DNA of 64,000 nucleotides, taken from assembly GCF_030811715.1 (NCBI RefSeq), contig NZ_JAUSRH010000006.1, forward strand, positions 161,615 to 225,614, read 5' to 3'. The notes beneath the pieces were generated by a model, which was not told where the DNA came from, ran no database searches, and saw only the letters and a list, made by a program, of their open reading frames with translations. Position numbers and translations under genes: made by a program. Below are positions 8,848 through 18,399 of this stretch, piece after piece. Origin of the DNA: Sinomonas atrocyanea. Lineage in GTDB: Bacteria > Actinomycetota > Actinomycetes > Actinomycetales > Micrococcaceae. Within the stretch, counting starts at the first letter, position 1, and every line of letters starts with the position of its first letter.

Positions 8848-9069
8848 ATGGCCAAGAAGGACGGTGTCATCGAGATCGAGGGCGTCGTGACTGAAGCGCT
8901 GCCCAACGCAATGTTCCGCGTTGAGCTGACGAACAAGCACGTCGTACTCGCTCACATCTCTGGCAAGATGCGCCAGCACTACATCCGCATCCTCCCCGAG
9001 GATCGCGTCGTGGTGGAGCTCAGCCCGTACGACCTGACTCGCGGCCGGATCGTCTACCGCTACAAGTAA
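8848..9069 (+). CDS. infA: Translation initiation factor IF-1
   Basis: The 73-residue OB-fold protein binds the 30S A site during initiation. The sequence is nearly invariant across actinobacteria ([14 protein letters not shown] start, RGRIVYRYK end). A GGAGG box lies 5 nt before the ATG. It opens the infA-rpmJ-rpsM-rpsK cluster. A candidate promoter hexamer TACAGT at about 8719 would leave a leader near 120 nt, but its -35 is weak. Confidence 0.97.
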   Translation: MAKKDGVIEIEGVVTEALPNAMFRVELTNKHVVLAHISGKMRQHYIRILPEDRVVVELSPYDLTRGRIVYRYK

Positions 9070-9136
9070 GCAGCCGCGCCCGGGGGCACCCGGGCGTCAA
9101 TGCTGACCACCTGCAGAACACGCAAAGGACACAGCC

Positions 9137-9250
9137 ATGAAGGTCAAGCCGAGCGTCAAGCAGATCTGCGACAAGTGCAAGGTGATCCGCCGCAATGGGC
9201 GGGTCATGGTGATCTGCGAGAACCCGCGCCACAAGCAGCGCCAGGGCTGA
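9137..9250 (+). CDS. rpmJ: 50S ribosomal protein L36
   Basis: A 37-residue zinc ribbon of the large subunit. Cys11, Cys14, Cys27 and His32 form the CxxC...C...H site, so this is the zinc-binding form. It lies 67 bp after infA in the standard order. The upstream AAAGGA lies about 10 nt from the ATG. Confidence 0.97.
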   Translation: MKVKPSVKQICDKCKVIRRNGRVMVICENPRHKQRQG

Positions 9251-9436
9251 TCCGCCTCCCGCGAGGGAGAGGATCAGGCCGGGCAACGCCCACGCAATAA
9301 CTAGAGAAGGCAGCACAAGCTGCGCTGGGACGAATGGGCCCGGACAGCTGACCCCCGGCCCGGAGGCTGGGGCCGCTCGAGAACGGAGCGGGTGTCCTGC
9401 CTACGACCTCCGGATAGCACAAGGAGAACCGCCGAT

Positions 9437-9814
9437 ATGGCTCGTCTCGCTGGCGTTGACATTCCCCGCGAAAAGCGGCTGGAAATCGCGCTCACTTACA
9501 TCTACGGCGTGGGTCGCACCCGTGCGAAGGAAACGCTCGCTGCCACGGGCATCAGCGCGGATGTCCGGGTCAAGGACCTGACGGACGCTGAGCTGGTCCA
9601 GCTGCGTGACTACATCGAGGGCAACTACAAGGTTGAGGGTGACCTCCGCCGCGAGGTGGCCGCCGACATCCGCCGCAAGGTCGAGATCGGCAGCTACGAG
9701 GGTCTGCGCCACCGCCGGGGCCTTCCGGTCCGCGGCCAGCGCACCAAGACCAACGCTCGTACCCGCAAGGGCCCGAAGCGCACCGTCGCAGGCAAGAAGA
9801 AGGCCGGCCGCTGA
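9437..9814 (+). CDS. rpsM: 30S ribosomal protein S13
   Basis: The 125-residue head protein of the small subunit contacts tRNA in the P site and bridges to the 50S. It starts [14 protein letters not shown] and ends with the basic tail KKKAGR. It is preceded by AAGGAGA. The 186 bp between rpmJ and this gene holds no other gene. Confidence 0.97.
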   Translation: MARLAGVDIPREKRLEIALTYIYGVGRTRAKETLAATGISADVRVKDLTDAELVQLRDYIEGNYKVEGDLRREVAADIRRKVEIGSYEGLRHRRGLPVRGQRTKTNARTRKGPKRTVAGKKKAGR

Positions 9815-9850
9815 TAGCGGTCACCCAAGACTTTAGGTAGGAGAAGCTAC

Positions 9851-10255
9851 ATGCCCCCAAAGACTCGTGCGACGTCGGTCCGTAAGCCGCGCCGCAAGGA
9901 CAAGAAGAACATCGCGCTCGGTCAGGCGCACATCAAGAGCACCTTCAACAACACCATCGTGTCCATCACGGACCCGTCCGGTGCTGTGATCTCCTGGGCT
10001 TCGGCCGGTGAGGTCGGCTTCAAGGGCTCGCGCAAGTCCACCCCGTACGCCGCGCAGCAGGCCGCCGAGTCCGCCGCGAAGCGTGCCCAGGAGCACGGCC
10101 TCCGCAAGGTCGACGTGTTCGTGAAGGGCCCGGGCTCGGGCCGCGAGACCGCCATCCGCGCGCTGCAGGCCGCTGGCCTCGAGGTCGGGTCCATCCAGGA
10201 CGTGACCCCGAGCGCGCACAACGGCTGCCGCCCGCCGAAGCGCCGCCGCGTCTAA
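9851..10255 (+). CDS. rpsK: 30S ribosomal protein S11
   Basis: A 134-residue platform protein of the small subunit with the expected C-terminus ([18 protein letters not shown]). It lies 36 bp after rpsM with AGGAGAA before the ATG. rpsD, which often follows in other bacteria, is not here. A hairpin and then rpoA follow, as is usual in Micrococcales. Confidence 0.97.
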   Translation: MPPKTRATSVRKPRRKDKKNIALGQAHIKSTFNNTIVSITDPSGAVISWASAGEVGFKGSRKSTPYAAQQAAESAAKRAQEHGLRKVDVFVKGPGSGRETAIRALQAAGLEVGSIQDVTPSAHNGCRPPKRRRV

Positions 10256-10290
10256 CAGGTTGCCGGGGCCGGCGGGGCCGGTCCGCCCGA

Positions 10291-10343
10291 GGCGAGCCCA
10301 CGGCGTCGTGCGTCACAGACAACGCACGACGGCGCGGCTCGCC
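10291..10343 (+). terminator. Hairpin between rpsK and rpoA (terminator or attenuator)
   Basis: Two paired blocks, GGCGAGCC (10291-10298 with 10336-10343) and GTCGTGCGT (ending 10313, with 10322-10330), enclose the loop CACAGACA, separated by a small internal loop. No T-run follows. It may reduce read-through from the ribosomal genes into rpoA or form an attenuator. Confidence 0.55.
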
Positions 10344-10442
10344 TCCAGCGGCCTGCCCCGCCCGGCTTCATTACTTAGTTCAGACCTTTTCCATCCATCT
10401 GTGTTGCGTCATATAGCGGATGCTTCCTGAAAGGAAAACCCA

Positions 10443-11456
10443 GTGCTCATTGCACAGCGCCCCACCCTGTCTGAAGAAGTAGTATCCGAGAACCGCTCCC
10501 GCTTCGTCATCGAGCCGCTGGAGCCGGGCTTCGGCTACACCCTCGGCAACTCGCTGCGCCGCACCCTGCTGTCCTCGATCCCGGGGGCTGCCGTCACCAG
10601 CATCCGGATTGACGGCGTGCTGCACGAATTCACCACGGTTGAGGGGGTCAAGGAGGATGTCACCGAGATCATCCTTAACCTGAAGAGCCTCTCGATCTCC
10701 TCCGACCAGGACGAGCCCGTCGTCGCGTACCTGCGCAAGCAGGGCCCCGGCGTCGTGACGGCCGCGGACATCGCCCCGCCGGCCGGCGTGGAGATCCACA
10801 ACCCGGATCTGCACATCGCCACCCTGAACTCCAAGGGCAAGTTCGAGCTCGAGCTGACCATCGAGCGCGGCCGCGGGTACGTCTCCGCGGCGCAGAACAA
10901 GTCCGCGGACGCGGAGATCGGCCGCATCCCGGTCGACTCGATCTACTCCCCGGTGCTGAAGGTGACCTTCCGCGTCGAGGCGACCCGTGTCGAGCAGCGC
11001 ACCGACTTCGACAAGCTCATCGTCGACGTGGAGACGAAGCCGGCCATCAAGCCGCGCGACGCCGTCGCGTCGGCCGGCACCACGCTCGTGGAGCTGTTCG
11101 GCCTCGCCCGCGAGCTGAACACCGCCGCCGAGGGCATCGAGATCGGCCCGTCGCCGACGGACGCCGCGCTCGCTGCGGACATGGCCCTGCCGATCGAGGA
11201 CCTGGACCTCACCGTCCGTTCGTACAACTGCCTCAAGCGCGAGGGCATCCACACGGTGGGCGAGCTCGTGGCCCGTTCCGAGGCGGACCTGATGGACATC
11301 CGCAACTTCGGTGCCAAGTCGATCGACGAGGTCAAGGCCAAGCTCCTCGAGCTGGGCCTCTCGCTCAAGGATTCGCCGGTCGGCTTCGACCCCCTCGCTG
11401 CGCGCGCTGCCGCGGGCGACGAGGACGAGGCCGCGTACAGCGACGACGAGCTCTAA
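10443..11456 (+). CDS. rpoA: RNA polymerase alpha subunit
   Basis: A 337-residue subunit that nucleates RNA polymerase assembly and contacts UP elements and activators. The N-terminal dimerisation domain covers about residues 1-225 and the helix-hairpin-helix C-terminal domain about 250-315 ([20 protein letters not shown]). A flexible acidic tail ends [11 protein letters not shown]. The GTG start follows AAAGGAAAA by about 5 nt. The 187-bp gap from rpsK is long for an operon and holds a hairpin, so a separate promoter is possible. Confidence 0.97.
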   Translation: MLIAQRPTLSEEVVSENRSRFVIEPLEPGFGYTLGNSLRRTLLSSIPGAAVTSIRIDGVLHEFTTVEGVKEDVTEIILNLKSLSISSDQDEPVVAYLRKQGPGVVTAADIAPPAGVEIHNPDLHIATLNSKGKFELELTIERGRGYVSAAQNKSADAEIGRIPVDSIYSPVLKVTFRVEATRVEQRTDFDKLIVDVETKPAIKPRDAVASAGTTLVELFGLARELNTAAEGIEIGPSPTDAALAADMALPIEDLDLTVRSYNCLKREGIHTVGELVARSEADLMDIRNFGAKSIDEVKAKLLELGLSLKDSPVGFDPLAARAAAGDEDEAAYSDDEL

Positions 11457-11513
11457 GAAGAATTTGCCCGCCGCCGGTGAGAGCCGGCAGCGGTCCACAA
11501 CAGGAGAAACGAC

Positions 11514-12095
11514 ATGCCTGCACCCACCAAGGGTCCGCGTCTGGGCGGTGGCCCGGCGCACGAGCGCCTCATGCTCAACAACCTCGCCGCTGCGCTCTTC
11601 GAGCACAAGCGCATCACCACGACCGTGACGAAGGCCAAGCGCCTCCGCCCGGTGGCCGAGCGCCTCATCACGTTCGCGAAGCGCGGCGACCTCGCTTCGC
11701 GCCGCCGTGTCCAGGCCGCCATCTCGGCCCGCACGAACACCAACAAGGGCATCATCCACGAGCTCTTCACCGAGATCGCCCCGCAGCTGTCGGAGCGCAA
11801 CGGTGGCTACACCCGCATCACCAAGATCGGCAACCGCAAGGGCGACAACGCCCCCATGGCTGTCATCGAGCTCGTGCTCGAGCCGGTCTCGGCGAAGCAG
11901 GCTGTGGTGAAGGAGGCCGAGAAGGCCGCCGAGAAGAGCGCGCCGAAGGCCGACGCCACCGTCGAGGCCCCGGCCGAGGAGACCGCCGTCGAGGAGACCG
12001 CTGCTGAGGCTCCCGCCGAGGCCGAGGTCACCGAGGCTCCGGCCGAGGAAGCCGCTGAGGCTCCCGCCGAGGAGAAGGCCGACGACGCCAAGTAG
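11514..12095 (+). CDS. rplQ: 50S ribosomal protein L17 with acidic tail
   Basis: The first 120 or so residues are standard L17 ([20 protein letters not shown]). About 70 further residues form an Ala/Glu/Pro-rich tail with repeated APAEE units; actinobacterial L17 proteins often carry such tails, while E. coli L17 stops near 127 residues. The gene lies 57 bp after rpoA with CAGGAGA upstream and ends this ribosomal block at a strong terminator. Confidence 0.95.
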   Translation: MPAPTKGPRLGGGPAHERLMLNNLAAALFEHKRITTTVTKAKRLRPVAERLITFAKRGDLASRRRVQAAISARTNTNKGIIHELFTEIAPQLSERNGGYTRITKIGNRKGDNAPMAVIELVLEPVSAKQAVVKEAEKAAEKSAPKADATVEAPAEETAVEETAAEAPAEAEVTEAPAEEAAEAPAEEKADDAK

Positions 12096-12137
12096 TCGCC
12101 TCCCGGCCGTCCCGCACCGTCGGGGCGTCTGATCCTC

Positions 12138-12175
12138 GCAGGGCCCCCGCTCCCATCAGGGAGCGGGGGCCCTGC
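12138..12175. terminator. Strong terminator after rplQ
   Basis: A perfect 17-bp stem (12138-12154 with 12159-12175) and an ATCA tetraloop. It separates rplQ from the convergent histidine kinase gene. Confidence 0.88.
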
Positions 12176-12228
12176 TGCGTTCCCGGGCGGCGAGGCCGAG
12201 CCGGACCCCGGCTGTGGTGGGGCCGCGT

Positions 12229-13887
12229 CTAGGTGAGCCCGCCCGTGGGGAGGATGAGCGAGAAGACACTGCCGCAGCCGGGCTCGCTCTGCACCTGGAG
12301 CCGTCCGCCGTGGCGCTCGGCGACCATGCGCGTGAAGGACAGCCCGAGGCCCACGCCGGGGATGTCGAGCCCCCGGGCCGCCTCGGTGCGGAAGAACCGG
12401 TCGAAGATGTGCGGGCGGTCGTCGGCGGAGATGCCGATGCCGGTGTCGGCGACCTCGACGGTGGCCCATCCGCAGGCCTCGGCGGCCCGGAGGGTGACCA
12501 CGCCGCCGTCGGGGGAGTACTTGACCGCGTTGGAGAGCAGGTTGTCGGCGGCCTGCCCGATGCGCAGCGGGTCGGCCTGCACCCACAGGTTCGCCGGGAG
12601 GTCGACGACGAGCCGCACCCGGGCGGCGTCGGCCGCCGTCTGCACGGCCTCGGCGCGGGCCGCGAGCACTGCGGAGAGGTCGATCCGGGCGGGCCTGATC
12701 GGGAGGGTGACCTCAGAGGAGGCCATGAGGTCGCGGGCCAGGTCGATGAGGCGCTCGGCGTTGCCCTGGGCGACCTCGAGCCGGGTCCTGGCCGCGGCCG
12801 GGAGCTCGGACTCGAGCGCGAGGTCGAGGTTGCCGAGCACAGACGTGAGGGGCGTGCGGAACTCGTGGGCCACTGTGCGCACGAGCTCGGCCTTGTCCTC
12901 GGCCGTCTGGGCGAGCTGGGTCACGTCGGTGTAGGAGACGACGGCGCCCCCGCGGTCGCCGTCGACCGGGCGCGCGACGACCTGGAGCGCCCGGGCCCGG
13001 GGCCCCCAGCCGAGCCAGACCATCTCCCCGTCGATCGCCTCGCCGCGGGCCGCCCGGTGGAGGACCCGGTGGTCCGGCTCGACCCGGGCCCGCCGGTCCT
13101 TCGTGAACACGGGGAAGGCCCGGTCGGCGATGTCGAAGTCCGCCGGGGACTCCCAGCCCACGCCCTCGAGCATGCTTCGGAACGCCTCGTTCCAGCGCAC
13201 GGGCCGGCCGCCGGGGTCCACGGCGACGATCCCCACGCTCGCCGCGTCGAGGATCGTGGCCAGGAGGGCCTCCTTCTCCACGGCGTCCTCGAGGAGCTCC
13301 TTGAGCTTGGCCTGGTGCGCCCGCAGCTGGCGCTCCTGCAGGCGCAGGCCGGCTCCGGCGGCGCGGATCGCGACCGCGACCGTGAGCATGAGGGGCGGCA
13401 GCAGCAGGGCGTCGGTGAAGGCGGCATGGCCGCCTGCGCCGGGGGCCAGGAGCGTGGGCAGCGTGATGAGGAGCGGGCCGACGAGGGCCGTGGGCAGGGC
13501 GATGCGGGCCGAGAGCGTCGAGCCGGCGATCCAGATGACCGGGAACACGGCGAGCGCGCCGGTCCCCGTGAGCGCCCCGTGCGGGCCGCCGTTGCGCAGG
13601 AGCCACACGGAGACGAGGTCGAGGGCCGGGACGAAGAGCGCGGCGTCGGCGCTCAGCTGCTCCCAGGGCAGCACGAAGCACAGGAGCGCGGCCGCCATCT
13701 GGGCGAGGATGCCGGCGGCGAACAGGGGCGAGGCCGCCGCTTCCGACCAGGCCGCCGGGGCGGCGAGGGCAATGACGGCCACGGCCACGGAGAGCGGCAG
13801 TTGGCAGAGGAGCACGCGCGTGCGTGCCCCGGCCCGGTCCACGTAGCGGAGGACCTTGCCGGCGGTGGCCAGCTCCTTGACAGACAC
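12229..13887 (-). CDS. Membrane PAS sensor histidine kinase
   Basis: A 552-residue sensor. About five hydrophobic segments (residues 25-180) anchor it in the membrane. A PAS-type domain follows (about 205-325, IVAVDPGGRPVRWNEAF). The HisKA domain has the phosphoacceptor His341 in VAHEFRTPLTSV. The ATPase domain has its N box at 449-453 (ADNLLSNAVKYS) and the glycine boxes DTGIGIS and GVGLGLSF. It starts with GTG, and GGAGGG lies only 3 nt upstream. It is divergent from the response regulator at 14012, its probable partner. The signal is unknown. Confidence 0.9.
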   Translation of the reverse strand: MSVKELATAGKVLRYVDRAGARTRVLLCQLPLSVAVAVIALAAPAAWSEAAASPLFAAGILAQMAAALLCFVLPWEQLSADAALFVPALDLVSVWLLRNGGPHGALTGTGALAVFPVIWIAGSTLSARIALPTALVGPLLITLPTLLAPGAGGHAAFTDALLLPPLMLTVAVAIRAAGAGLRLQERQLRAHQAKLKELLEDAVEKEALLATILDAASVGIVAVDPGGRPVRWNEAFRSMLEGVGWESPADFDIADRAFPVFTKDRRARVEPDHRVLHRAARGEAIDGEMVWLGWGPRARALQVVARPVDGDRGGAVVSYTDVTQLAQTAEDKAELVRTVAHEFRTPLTSVLGNLDLALESELPAAARTRLEVAQGNAERLIDLARDLMASSEVTLPIRPARIDLSAVLAARAEAVQTAADAARVRLVVDLPANLWVQADPLRIGQAADNLLSNAVKYSPDGGVVTLRAAEACGWATVEVADTGIGISADDRPHIFDRFFRTEAARGLDIPGVGLGLSFTRMVAERHGGRLQVQSEPGCGSVFSLILPTGGLT

Positions 13888-14011
13888 GATCCCTCCCGGA
13901 TACGTGAGACGTCCCCCTTCACTTATTTATCATGCATAACGGATACTGTGACATAAGGGCATGGTTCCAATGACAGGCTGTGTCGCTTCCCGGTCGTATG
14001 GAGGGCTCACT

Positions 14012-14875
14012 GTGAACGGTCTGGGTATTGCGTTGGTCGTGGAGGATGACGAAGATATTCGCGGCCTCCTCGAGGATGTGTTGGGGCATGCCGGCTTCGA
14101 CGTGCGGACGGCGTCGACGGGCCGAGAGGGCGCCGAACTGGCCCGCACTGAGCACCCCACCGTGGTCACGCTCGACGTCGGGCTGCCGGACATCGACGGC
14201 TTCGAGGTCCTCCGGCGGATCCGGGGTGCCAGCGACGCCTACGTGGTGATGGTCTCCGCGCGGGACGAGGAGCCGGATGCCCTGTTCGCGCTCCAGTCCG
14301 GGGCGGATGACTACCTCACCAAGCCGTTCCGTCCCCGCGAGCTGCGCGCCAGGATCGGCGCGATGCTGCGCCGGCCCCGCGCGGGCCACGTGGCGGGCAC
14401 GGCCGGTGCTCTGGCCACAGCGGGCGGCGACCCCCGGCCGCCGCAGGCACACGCTCACGGGTGGATGCCCCGGCCCGAGCAGGCGCCGAGGCCGTCGGAG
14501 CAGGGGCGGCCCTACCCCGCACCGACTCCGCCCCAGCCCGGCGACCGCGTGCTGCGCAATGGTCGCCTGGCGCTGGATCCGCACACCCGCATGGCATCGG
14601 TGGCCGGAGTGGAGCTCGAGCTCACCCGCAGCGAGTTCGACCTGCTGCACGCGCTCCTGCGCGCGGGCGGACGGGTGCTGACCCGGGCCGAGCTCGTCCG
14701 GGTGGCCCGGGGCGACCGGTTCCGCGACGACGCGTACGTGAGCGAGGCGGACGAGCGCGCCGTCGAGGTCCACATCGGCAATCTGCGCCGCAAACTCGGC
14801 GACGACCCACGCGCCCCGCGCTGGCTCATGACGATCAGGGGCGTGGGCTACCGGCTCCGGCCGGCGGCCGGCTGA
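14012..14875 (+). CDS. OmpR-family response regulator
   Basis: A 287-residue transcription factor. The receiver domain (about 5-122) has acidic residues EDDED near the start, phosphoacceptor Asp55 in LDVGLPD and the switch lysine in TKPF. A 50-residue Pro/His/Gly-rich linker (about 125-175), unusually long for the family, joins it to a C-terminal winged helix (ELELTRSEFDLLHALL ... VEVHIGNLRRKLG). GTG 14012 is chosen because GGAGGG lies 6 nt upstream; an upstream ATG at 13961 would add 17 unlikely residues. The 124-bp divergent region shared with the kinase gene should hold both promoters. Confidence 0.88.
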   Translation: MNGLGIALVVEDDEDIRGLLEDVLGHAGFDVRTASTGREGAELARTEHPTVVTLDVGLPDIDGFEVLRRIRGASDAYVVMVSARDEEPDALFALQSGADDYLTKPFRPRELRARIGAMLRRPRAGHVAGTAGALATAGGDPRPPQAHAHGWMPRPEQAPRPSEQGRPYPAPTPPQPGDRVLRNGRLALDPHTRMASVAGVELELTRSEFDLLHALLRAGGRVLTRAELVRVARGDRFRDDAYVSEADERAVEVHIGNLRRKLGDDPRAPRWLMTIRGVGYRLRPAAG

Positions 14876-15071
14876 GCCCTGCGGCCTCGCCCGGCCGCGG
14901 CCGTCGGCGCGGCGGGGACCCCGCGCGCCAGGACCACGGCGGTGACATCCCCGCACGCGAGGGCCTGGGGCAGGAGGGCCATCGCGGCCCGGGGCCCGTC
15001 CGCCCGCACGCGCCCGACGCCGCGGTCCGCGGCGTCGGCGAGGCGCACCGCCCCGGCCATGGATGCCGCGG

Positions 15072-15269
15072 TGCGACGGTGGACCGCTCGGCGAGCCCGA
15101 GGTAGGCGGCCCGGCGGGTGCGGCCCACCTGCATGTCCTGCAGGGTAGGGGAGAGCTCCTGCGCGAACGGCCCGCGGCCCGTGGCGGCGCCCCGGGACAC
15201 GGCGGCCTCGAAGCCGTGGCCAACCTCAACAGAGATGAGCAGCTGGTCGAGGGTGTTCGGCAGCTCCCG
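15072..15269 (-). pseudogene. Relic of tadC (type II/IV pilus membrane protein)
   Basis: Read on the - strand, 66 in-frame codons match the middle of TadC: LPNTLDQLLISVEVGHGFEA, then FAQELSPTLQDMQVGRTRR and AAYLGLAER. The intact TadC at 24120 has LPNTLDQLLISVEAGLGFEA and LARTLQDMQVGRSRREAYLG. A TAA immediately precedes the relic and the homology is lost after it, so this is a fragment. It lies 2.7 kb before the + strand pilus locus but in the opposite orientation. The rest of 14876-15543 contains no recognisable intact gene; a small open frame on the - strand (about 14848-15060) is unidentified. Confidence 0.82.
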
Positions 15270-15543
15270 TTAGATCGCGGTCTGCCGCAAGCCTGTGATG
15301 GGCCATCGCGTGCAGGCGAGCGTACCGTCGCGGTGTGCGTGGCGGACGAGGCGGGGGGAGCCCCCCGCTGTCCCGTCCTGAAGGAACAGGCCAACAGGTT
15401 GGCATCCGAGATTCTGGCAAGGAATGCCCAAGGATCCCCAGCGGATCGGCTCCCGGCCCCTCTTCCCTTGGAATGATCGCTCCAGTAGCAGCGCCGGCCC
15501 CCTCCTGGGCATCCGGCCGGACGCGCGGAATCGGGGGAATGGA

Positions 15544-17178
15544 ATGATCAGCCTGACGTGGCCTAAGCCCAGGGGCGCCGTGGGCGTCCGGACCGAAAGC
15601 CCTTCCCGGGCCGCCGTGCGCGGTGGAGTCGCTGATTGCATAGGCCTGATTGTGGCGGTCGCGTTCGCGCTGCTGACTGTGTGGCACATCGATGCCACCG
15701 ACCGGTCGTCGATGCTGTACTACGACGGAGACTCGGTGCTGCCAGCGCTGGTTCGCGGGTCGATCCAGTCGGGGCAGCCGCAGGATTGGGCCCTCTCGGC
15801 TGTGCTGTTCATCCCAGAGATGGGGCTGTACTTCGCCCTTTCCGCGCTGGGGCTCGGGATCAAGGCCACCTTCGCGCTCAACGCAGCCATCAACCTGACC
15901 CTCTTTTACGGATTGCTCAGATTCTTGAGCGGTGTCGTCCAGCACGACCGCCCGCGGGTCCACCGGGTCGTGGGTGCGCTTGCCGCCTTCGGGACGGCCA
16001 CGGGCCTGGCGCTCCTGGAGGACTCCCCTGGCCGGAATACCTTCGAGCTCGCATCGCTCCTTGCGACCACGACGTACTATAGCATGACGCTCCTCGCCTC
16101 GGTCGCCACGACGGGGCTCGCTGCACGGCTCGTCGCGCCCGGAGCTCGAAGCCGTTGGCGTTGGCTCGAGCTGGCTCTCGTGGTCGTCGGCGCGCTCTCG
16201 AGTTTGACGAACCCCCTGTTCCTGGCCTGGGAGGTGCTCCCCGTCGCTGTCGTGCTCGGGCTCATCGCGTGGCGGCGGGTGATCAGCTGGCGACGATTTG
16301 CGTTTGTCGGCGTGCTCTTGGCCGCCGGCAGTGGGCTCGGTCTTCTGGCACGAATCCTCTTCGCGTCCCTCATCCTCAAGGACGGGCCCTCCTACGCCAA
16401 GCCGGGGGTGGCCGGGCTCACCGCCATCTTCTACCCAGTCATGCTGGCAGAGCGGGCGTCGACCATCGCGGGAGCCGTGTGGCTCACCATCATCGTCTCT
16501 CTGATCCTCATCTCCGCGATCGTCTTCCGCAGGTCCCTCGCGGTACGTGATGCGCGCGCCGCCCTCGTCAGCGGACTGGGATGGGTGGCGCCGTTGGCGG
16601 TCCTCGGCGGAGTGATCGTGCTTGGCCAATTCTGGATCCGATACCTTCAGCCGATGTATTTCGCTCCCGTGTGCACTCTGGTGTTGGCACCAAGGCTCTT
16701 CGTGCACGGTTCGGCGTTGATCCGACGCCTTCCCAAGGGGACGGTCAAGGGCCTTCTCGTGGGCGTTGTCGTCGGTTGCCTGGGTGCCTCGGCAGCGGCG
16801 ACGGGAGCGCTGAGCCGGTCGGCCGCCGTCGTCGATCCTGATGTCCGCTGCGTCGGCACCTGGGTGAGCGCAAGCCATGAGATCGGCGCGGGAAGGTTCT
16901 GGACCATCCGCGCCCCCAAGGCCTTTCTTCCTGAGCCTGGCCAGCTCGTCCAGGTGGACAGCCACTTCGGAGAGTACCCGTGGCTCGCCGACCGGGCGGA
17001 CTACTCGAGCGCAAGGGTGTCCTTCGTGCTCACCGACTCGGAGGCCACCCCGTTCGTCCTGCCTTCCGTGGCCGAGACTGCCCCGTCCAGCACCATCCGC
17101 TGCGGCCGCTACACGATCACTGACTTCGGCTCCCCGATCCTTCCTATAGGCCCAGCTACCCCCGACGCCATACCGTGA
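15544..17178 (+). CDS. Polytopic membrane protein, possible GT-C type glycosyltransferase
   Basis: A 544-residue protein with about ten membrane helices and a C-terminal soluble part of about 110 residues (from DVRCVGTWVSASHEIG). The first loop, YYDGDSVLPALV, has an acidic Asp-x-Asp-like position, as in GT-C enzymes that use lipid-linked sugars, but overall similarity is too weak for a firm assignment. The ATG follows GGGGGAATGGA. Codon use is slightly less GC-biased than in the ribosomal genes, which suggests later acquisition. It stands between the tadC relic and a decayed 750-bp stretch; cell-surface glycan work is a guess. Confidence 0.6.
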   Translation: MISLTWPKPRGAVGVRTESPSRAAVRGGVADCIGLIVAVAFALLTVWHIDATDRSSMLYYDGDSVLPALVRGSIQSGQPQDWALSAVLFIPEMGLYFALSALGLGIKATFALNAAINLTLFYGLLRFLSGVVQHDRPRVHRVVGALAAFGTATGLALLEDSPGRNTFELASLLATTTYYSMTLLASVATTGLAARLVAPGARSRWRWLELALVVVGALSSLTNPLFLAWEVLPVAVVLGLIAWRRVISWRRFAFVGVLLAAGSGLGLLARILFASLILKDGPSYAKPGVAGLTAIFYPVMLAERASTIAGAVWLTIIVSLILISAIVFRRSLAVRDARAALVSGLGWVAPLAVLGGVIVLGQFWIRYLQPMYFAPVCTLVLAPRLFVHGSALIRRLPKGTVKGLLVGVVVGCLGASAAATGALSRSAAVVDPDVRCVGTWVSASHEIGAGRFWTIRAPKAFLPEPGQLVQVDSHFGEYPWLADRADYSSARVSFVLTDSEATPFVLPSVAETAPSSTIRCGRYTITDFGSPILPIGPATPDAIP

Positions 17179-17931
17179 GGCGGCCGCTCCCGGCTGATCT
17201 TGGGCGACTGTGAGGCGATGACCTCCCTGGACGAGGGCCGGGAGGCGGGCGCCCTCAGTGGTGTGCCCGGGTGGCGACCGGCAGGGCCCCAGTGGTCGGC
17301 CCGGTCCACGTCCATCAGCACCGGCCACTGCTCGGCGAGGGATCTGAGTCGCCCCGGAGCTGGGCATCGTCATCCGCAAGGGTCTGGCCCGCGCATGGCC
17401 TTCCTGCCGGATTCCTGTCAGGGCCCGCGGCGATGGGTCGGTGGTCGGACCCGGCGGCGTCAAAGCGTCGGCCTCCTCAGCCGTGGCCCAAGGTCAAGCG
17501 GAGAGGTGCAGCTCCCACGCCGGATCCGTCGGGTGCATCTTCGAGGGCCTCGTGTGCATACTCCCATCTGTCAGGGGCCCGGCCGCCGTCGAAGCGGTAG
17601 GGGATCCAGTTGTCCAGCGTCCCCGGCCGTGGCCGGCCGTGGTCTCCGCCAGCCTGTAAGGCCAGCCTGTAAGGTTTCCGGCGTCGCGGACCGGCGATCG
17701 GCGGCGTGCTCTCGAGCCGCGCAGCAGCGGCGCTGCAGCATTTCGCATCGAAAGCCCGGTGCTGGCACCCGGATGGGACCGCCGAGGGATGCTGGGAACC
17801 ACTTTGCCGAGCATTCCCCCAAGTCCTCCCAAGCTTTTCCCGAAGTCCGGAGTCCACCCGCGGCGGGGCGCCTAGCGTTGATCGTGGAGCTGGTAACCGC
17901 CAGCGGAACCACCCCAAACAGGAGACAGACA
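17179..17931. other. Gene-free, probably decayed stretch before Flp locus 1
   Basis: No convincing complete gene is present. A - strand frame around 17480-17620 (WIPYRFDGGRAPDRWEYAHE) looks protein-like but has no proper start and is not identified, so it may be a remnant. A 13-bp tandem duplication (GCCAGCCTGTAAG twice) lies at about 17650-17675. The last 60 bp form the leader of flp, with AGGAGACAGACA before the ATG. Confidence 0.5.
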
Positions 17932-18138
17932 ATGCTTTCTCTCATCGCTTCCCTGCACGTCCTGGGCATCAAGGCCAAGGAGCGCTTCCTCTCCGACGAG
18001 AAGGGTGCCACCGCCGTCGAGTACGGCATCATGGTCGCCCTCATCGCCGTCGTCATCATCGTGGCTGTGACCCTGCTCGGTGGCAACCTCAAGACGATGT
18101 TCAACAACGTCGCCACCCAGGTTCCGACGACCGCGTGA
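17932..18138 (+). CDS. flp: Flp-type (class IVb) pilin
   Basis: A 68-residue prepilin. The leader ends at Gly25 and the mature part begins ATAVEYGIMVALIAVVIIVA, with Glu5 and Tyr6 of the Flp family and a single hydrophobic helix. It would be processed by a TadV/CpaA peptidase and assembled into the Flp pilus. A GGAG box lies near the ATG. Its stop codon overlaps the start of a second pilin gene (GTGA). It is the first gene of Tad locus 1. Confidence 0.93.
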   Translation: MLSLIASLHVLGIKAKERFLSDEKGATAVEYGIMVALIAVVIIVAVTLLGGNLKTMFNNVATQVPTTA

Positions 18139-18311
18139 TCCGTCCCAAGATGCGCCGCCACTGCTCGGGCGAAGAGGGTGCTACCGCTGTCGAGTACGGC
18201 ATCATGGTCGCCCTCATCGCCGTCGTCATCATCGTTGCCGTCAGCCTTCTCGGTGGCAATCTCCAGGCGATGTTCAACAACGTCGCCGGGCAGGTTCCCA
18301 CGACCGCGTGA
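18135..18311 (+). CDS. Second Flp-type pilin, tandem duplicate
   Basis: A 58-residue pilin almost identical to the first in its mature part (ATAVEYGIMVALIAVVIIVA, ending VAGQVPTTA), but with a shorter leader of about 19 residues. The GTG at 18135 overlaps the stop of flp1 by four bases; an ATG at 18150 is the alternative. The DNA of the two mature regions (18004-18138 and 18177-18311) is a 173-bp-period direct repeat, so a recent duplication is likely. Confidence 0.85.
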   Translation: MIRPKMRRHCSGEEGATAVEYGIMVALIAVVIIVAVSLLGGNLQAMFNNVAGQVPTTA

Positions 18312-18321
18312 TCTGTTGAGG

Positions 18322-18355
18322 CCGCCCGGATCCGTCCCACGCCGGCTCCGGGCGG
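18322..18355 (+). terminator. Hairpin after the pilin genes
   Basis: A 9-bp stem, CCGCCCGGA (18322-18330) with TCCGGGCGG (18347-18355), lies just after flp2 and before tadE. It probably causes partial termination or protects the pilin mRNA so that pilins are made in excess. Locus 2 has a hairpin at the same position. Confidence 0.6.
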
Positions 18356-18399
18356 TCTCTTCGTGTCCGCCCCGTTCACCCGACCAAAGGGGAGTCCCC

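Noticed and set aside
9815..10442. Loss of rpsD between rpsK and rpoA as an anomaly
   Set aside because: From general knowledge rpsD lies elsewhere in Micrococcales, so its absence here is expected.
14848..15060. A small - strand gene next to the tadC relic
   Set aside because: It has no ribosome binding site and no recognisable motif, and sits in decayed DNA, so it was left as unidentified.
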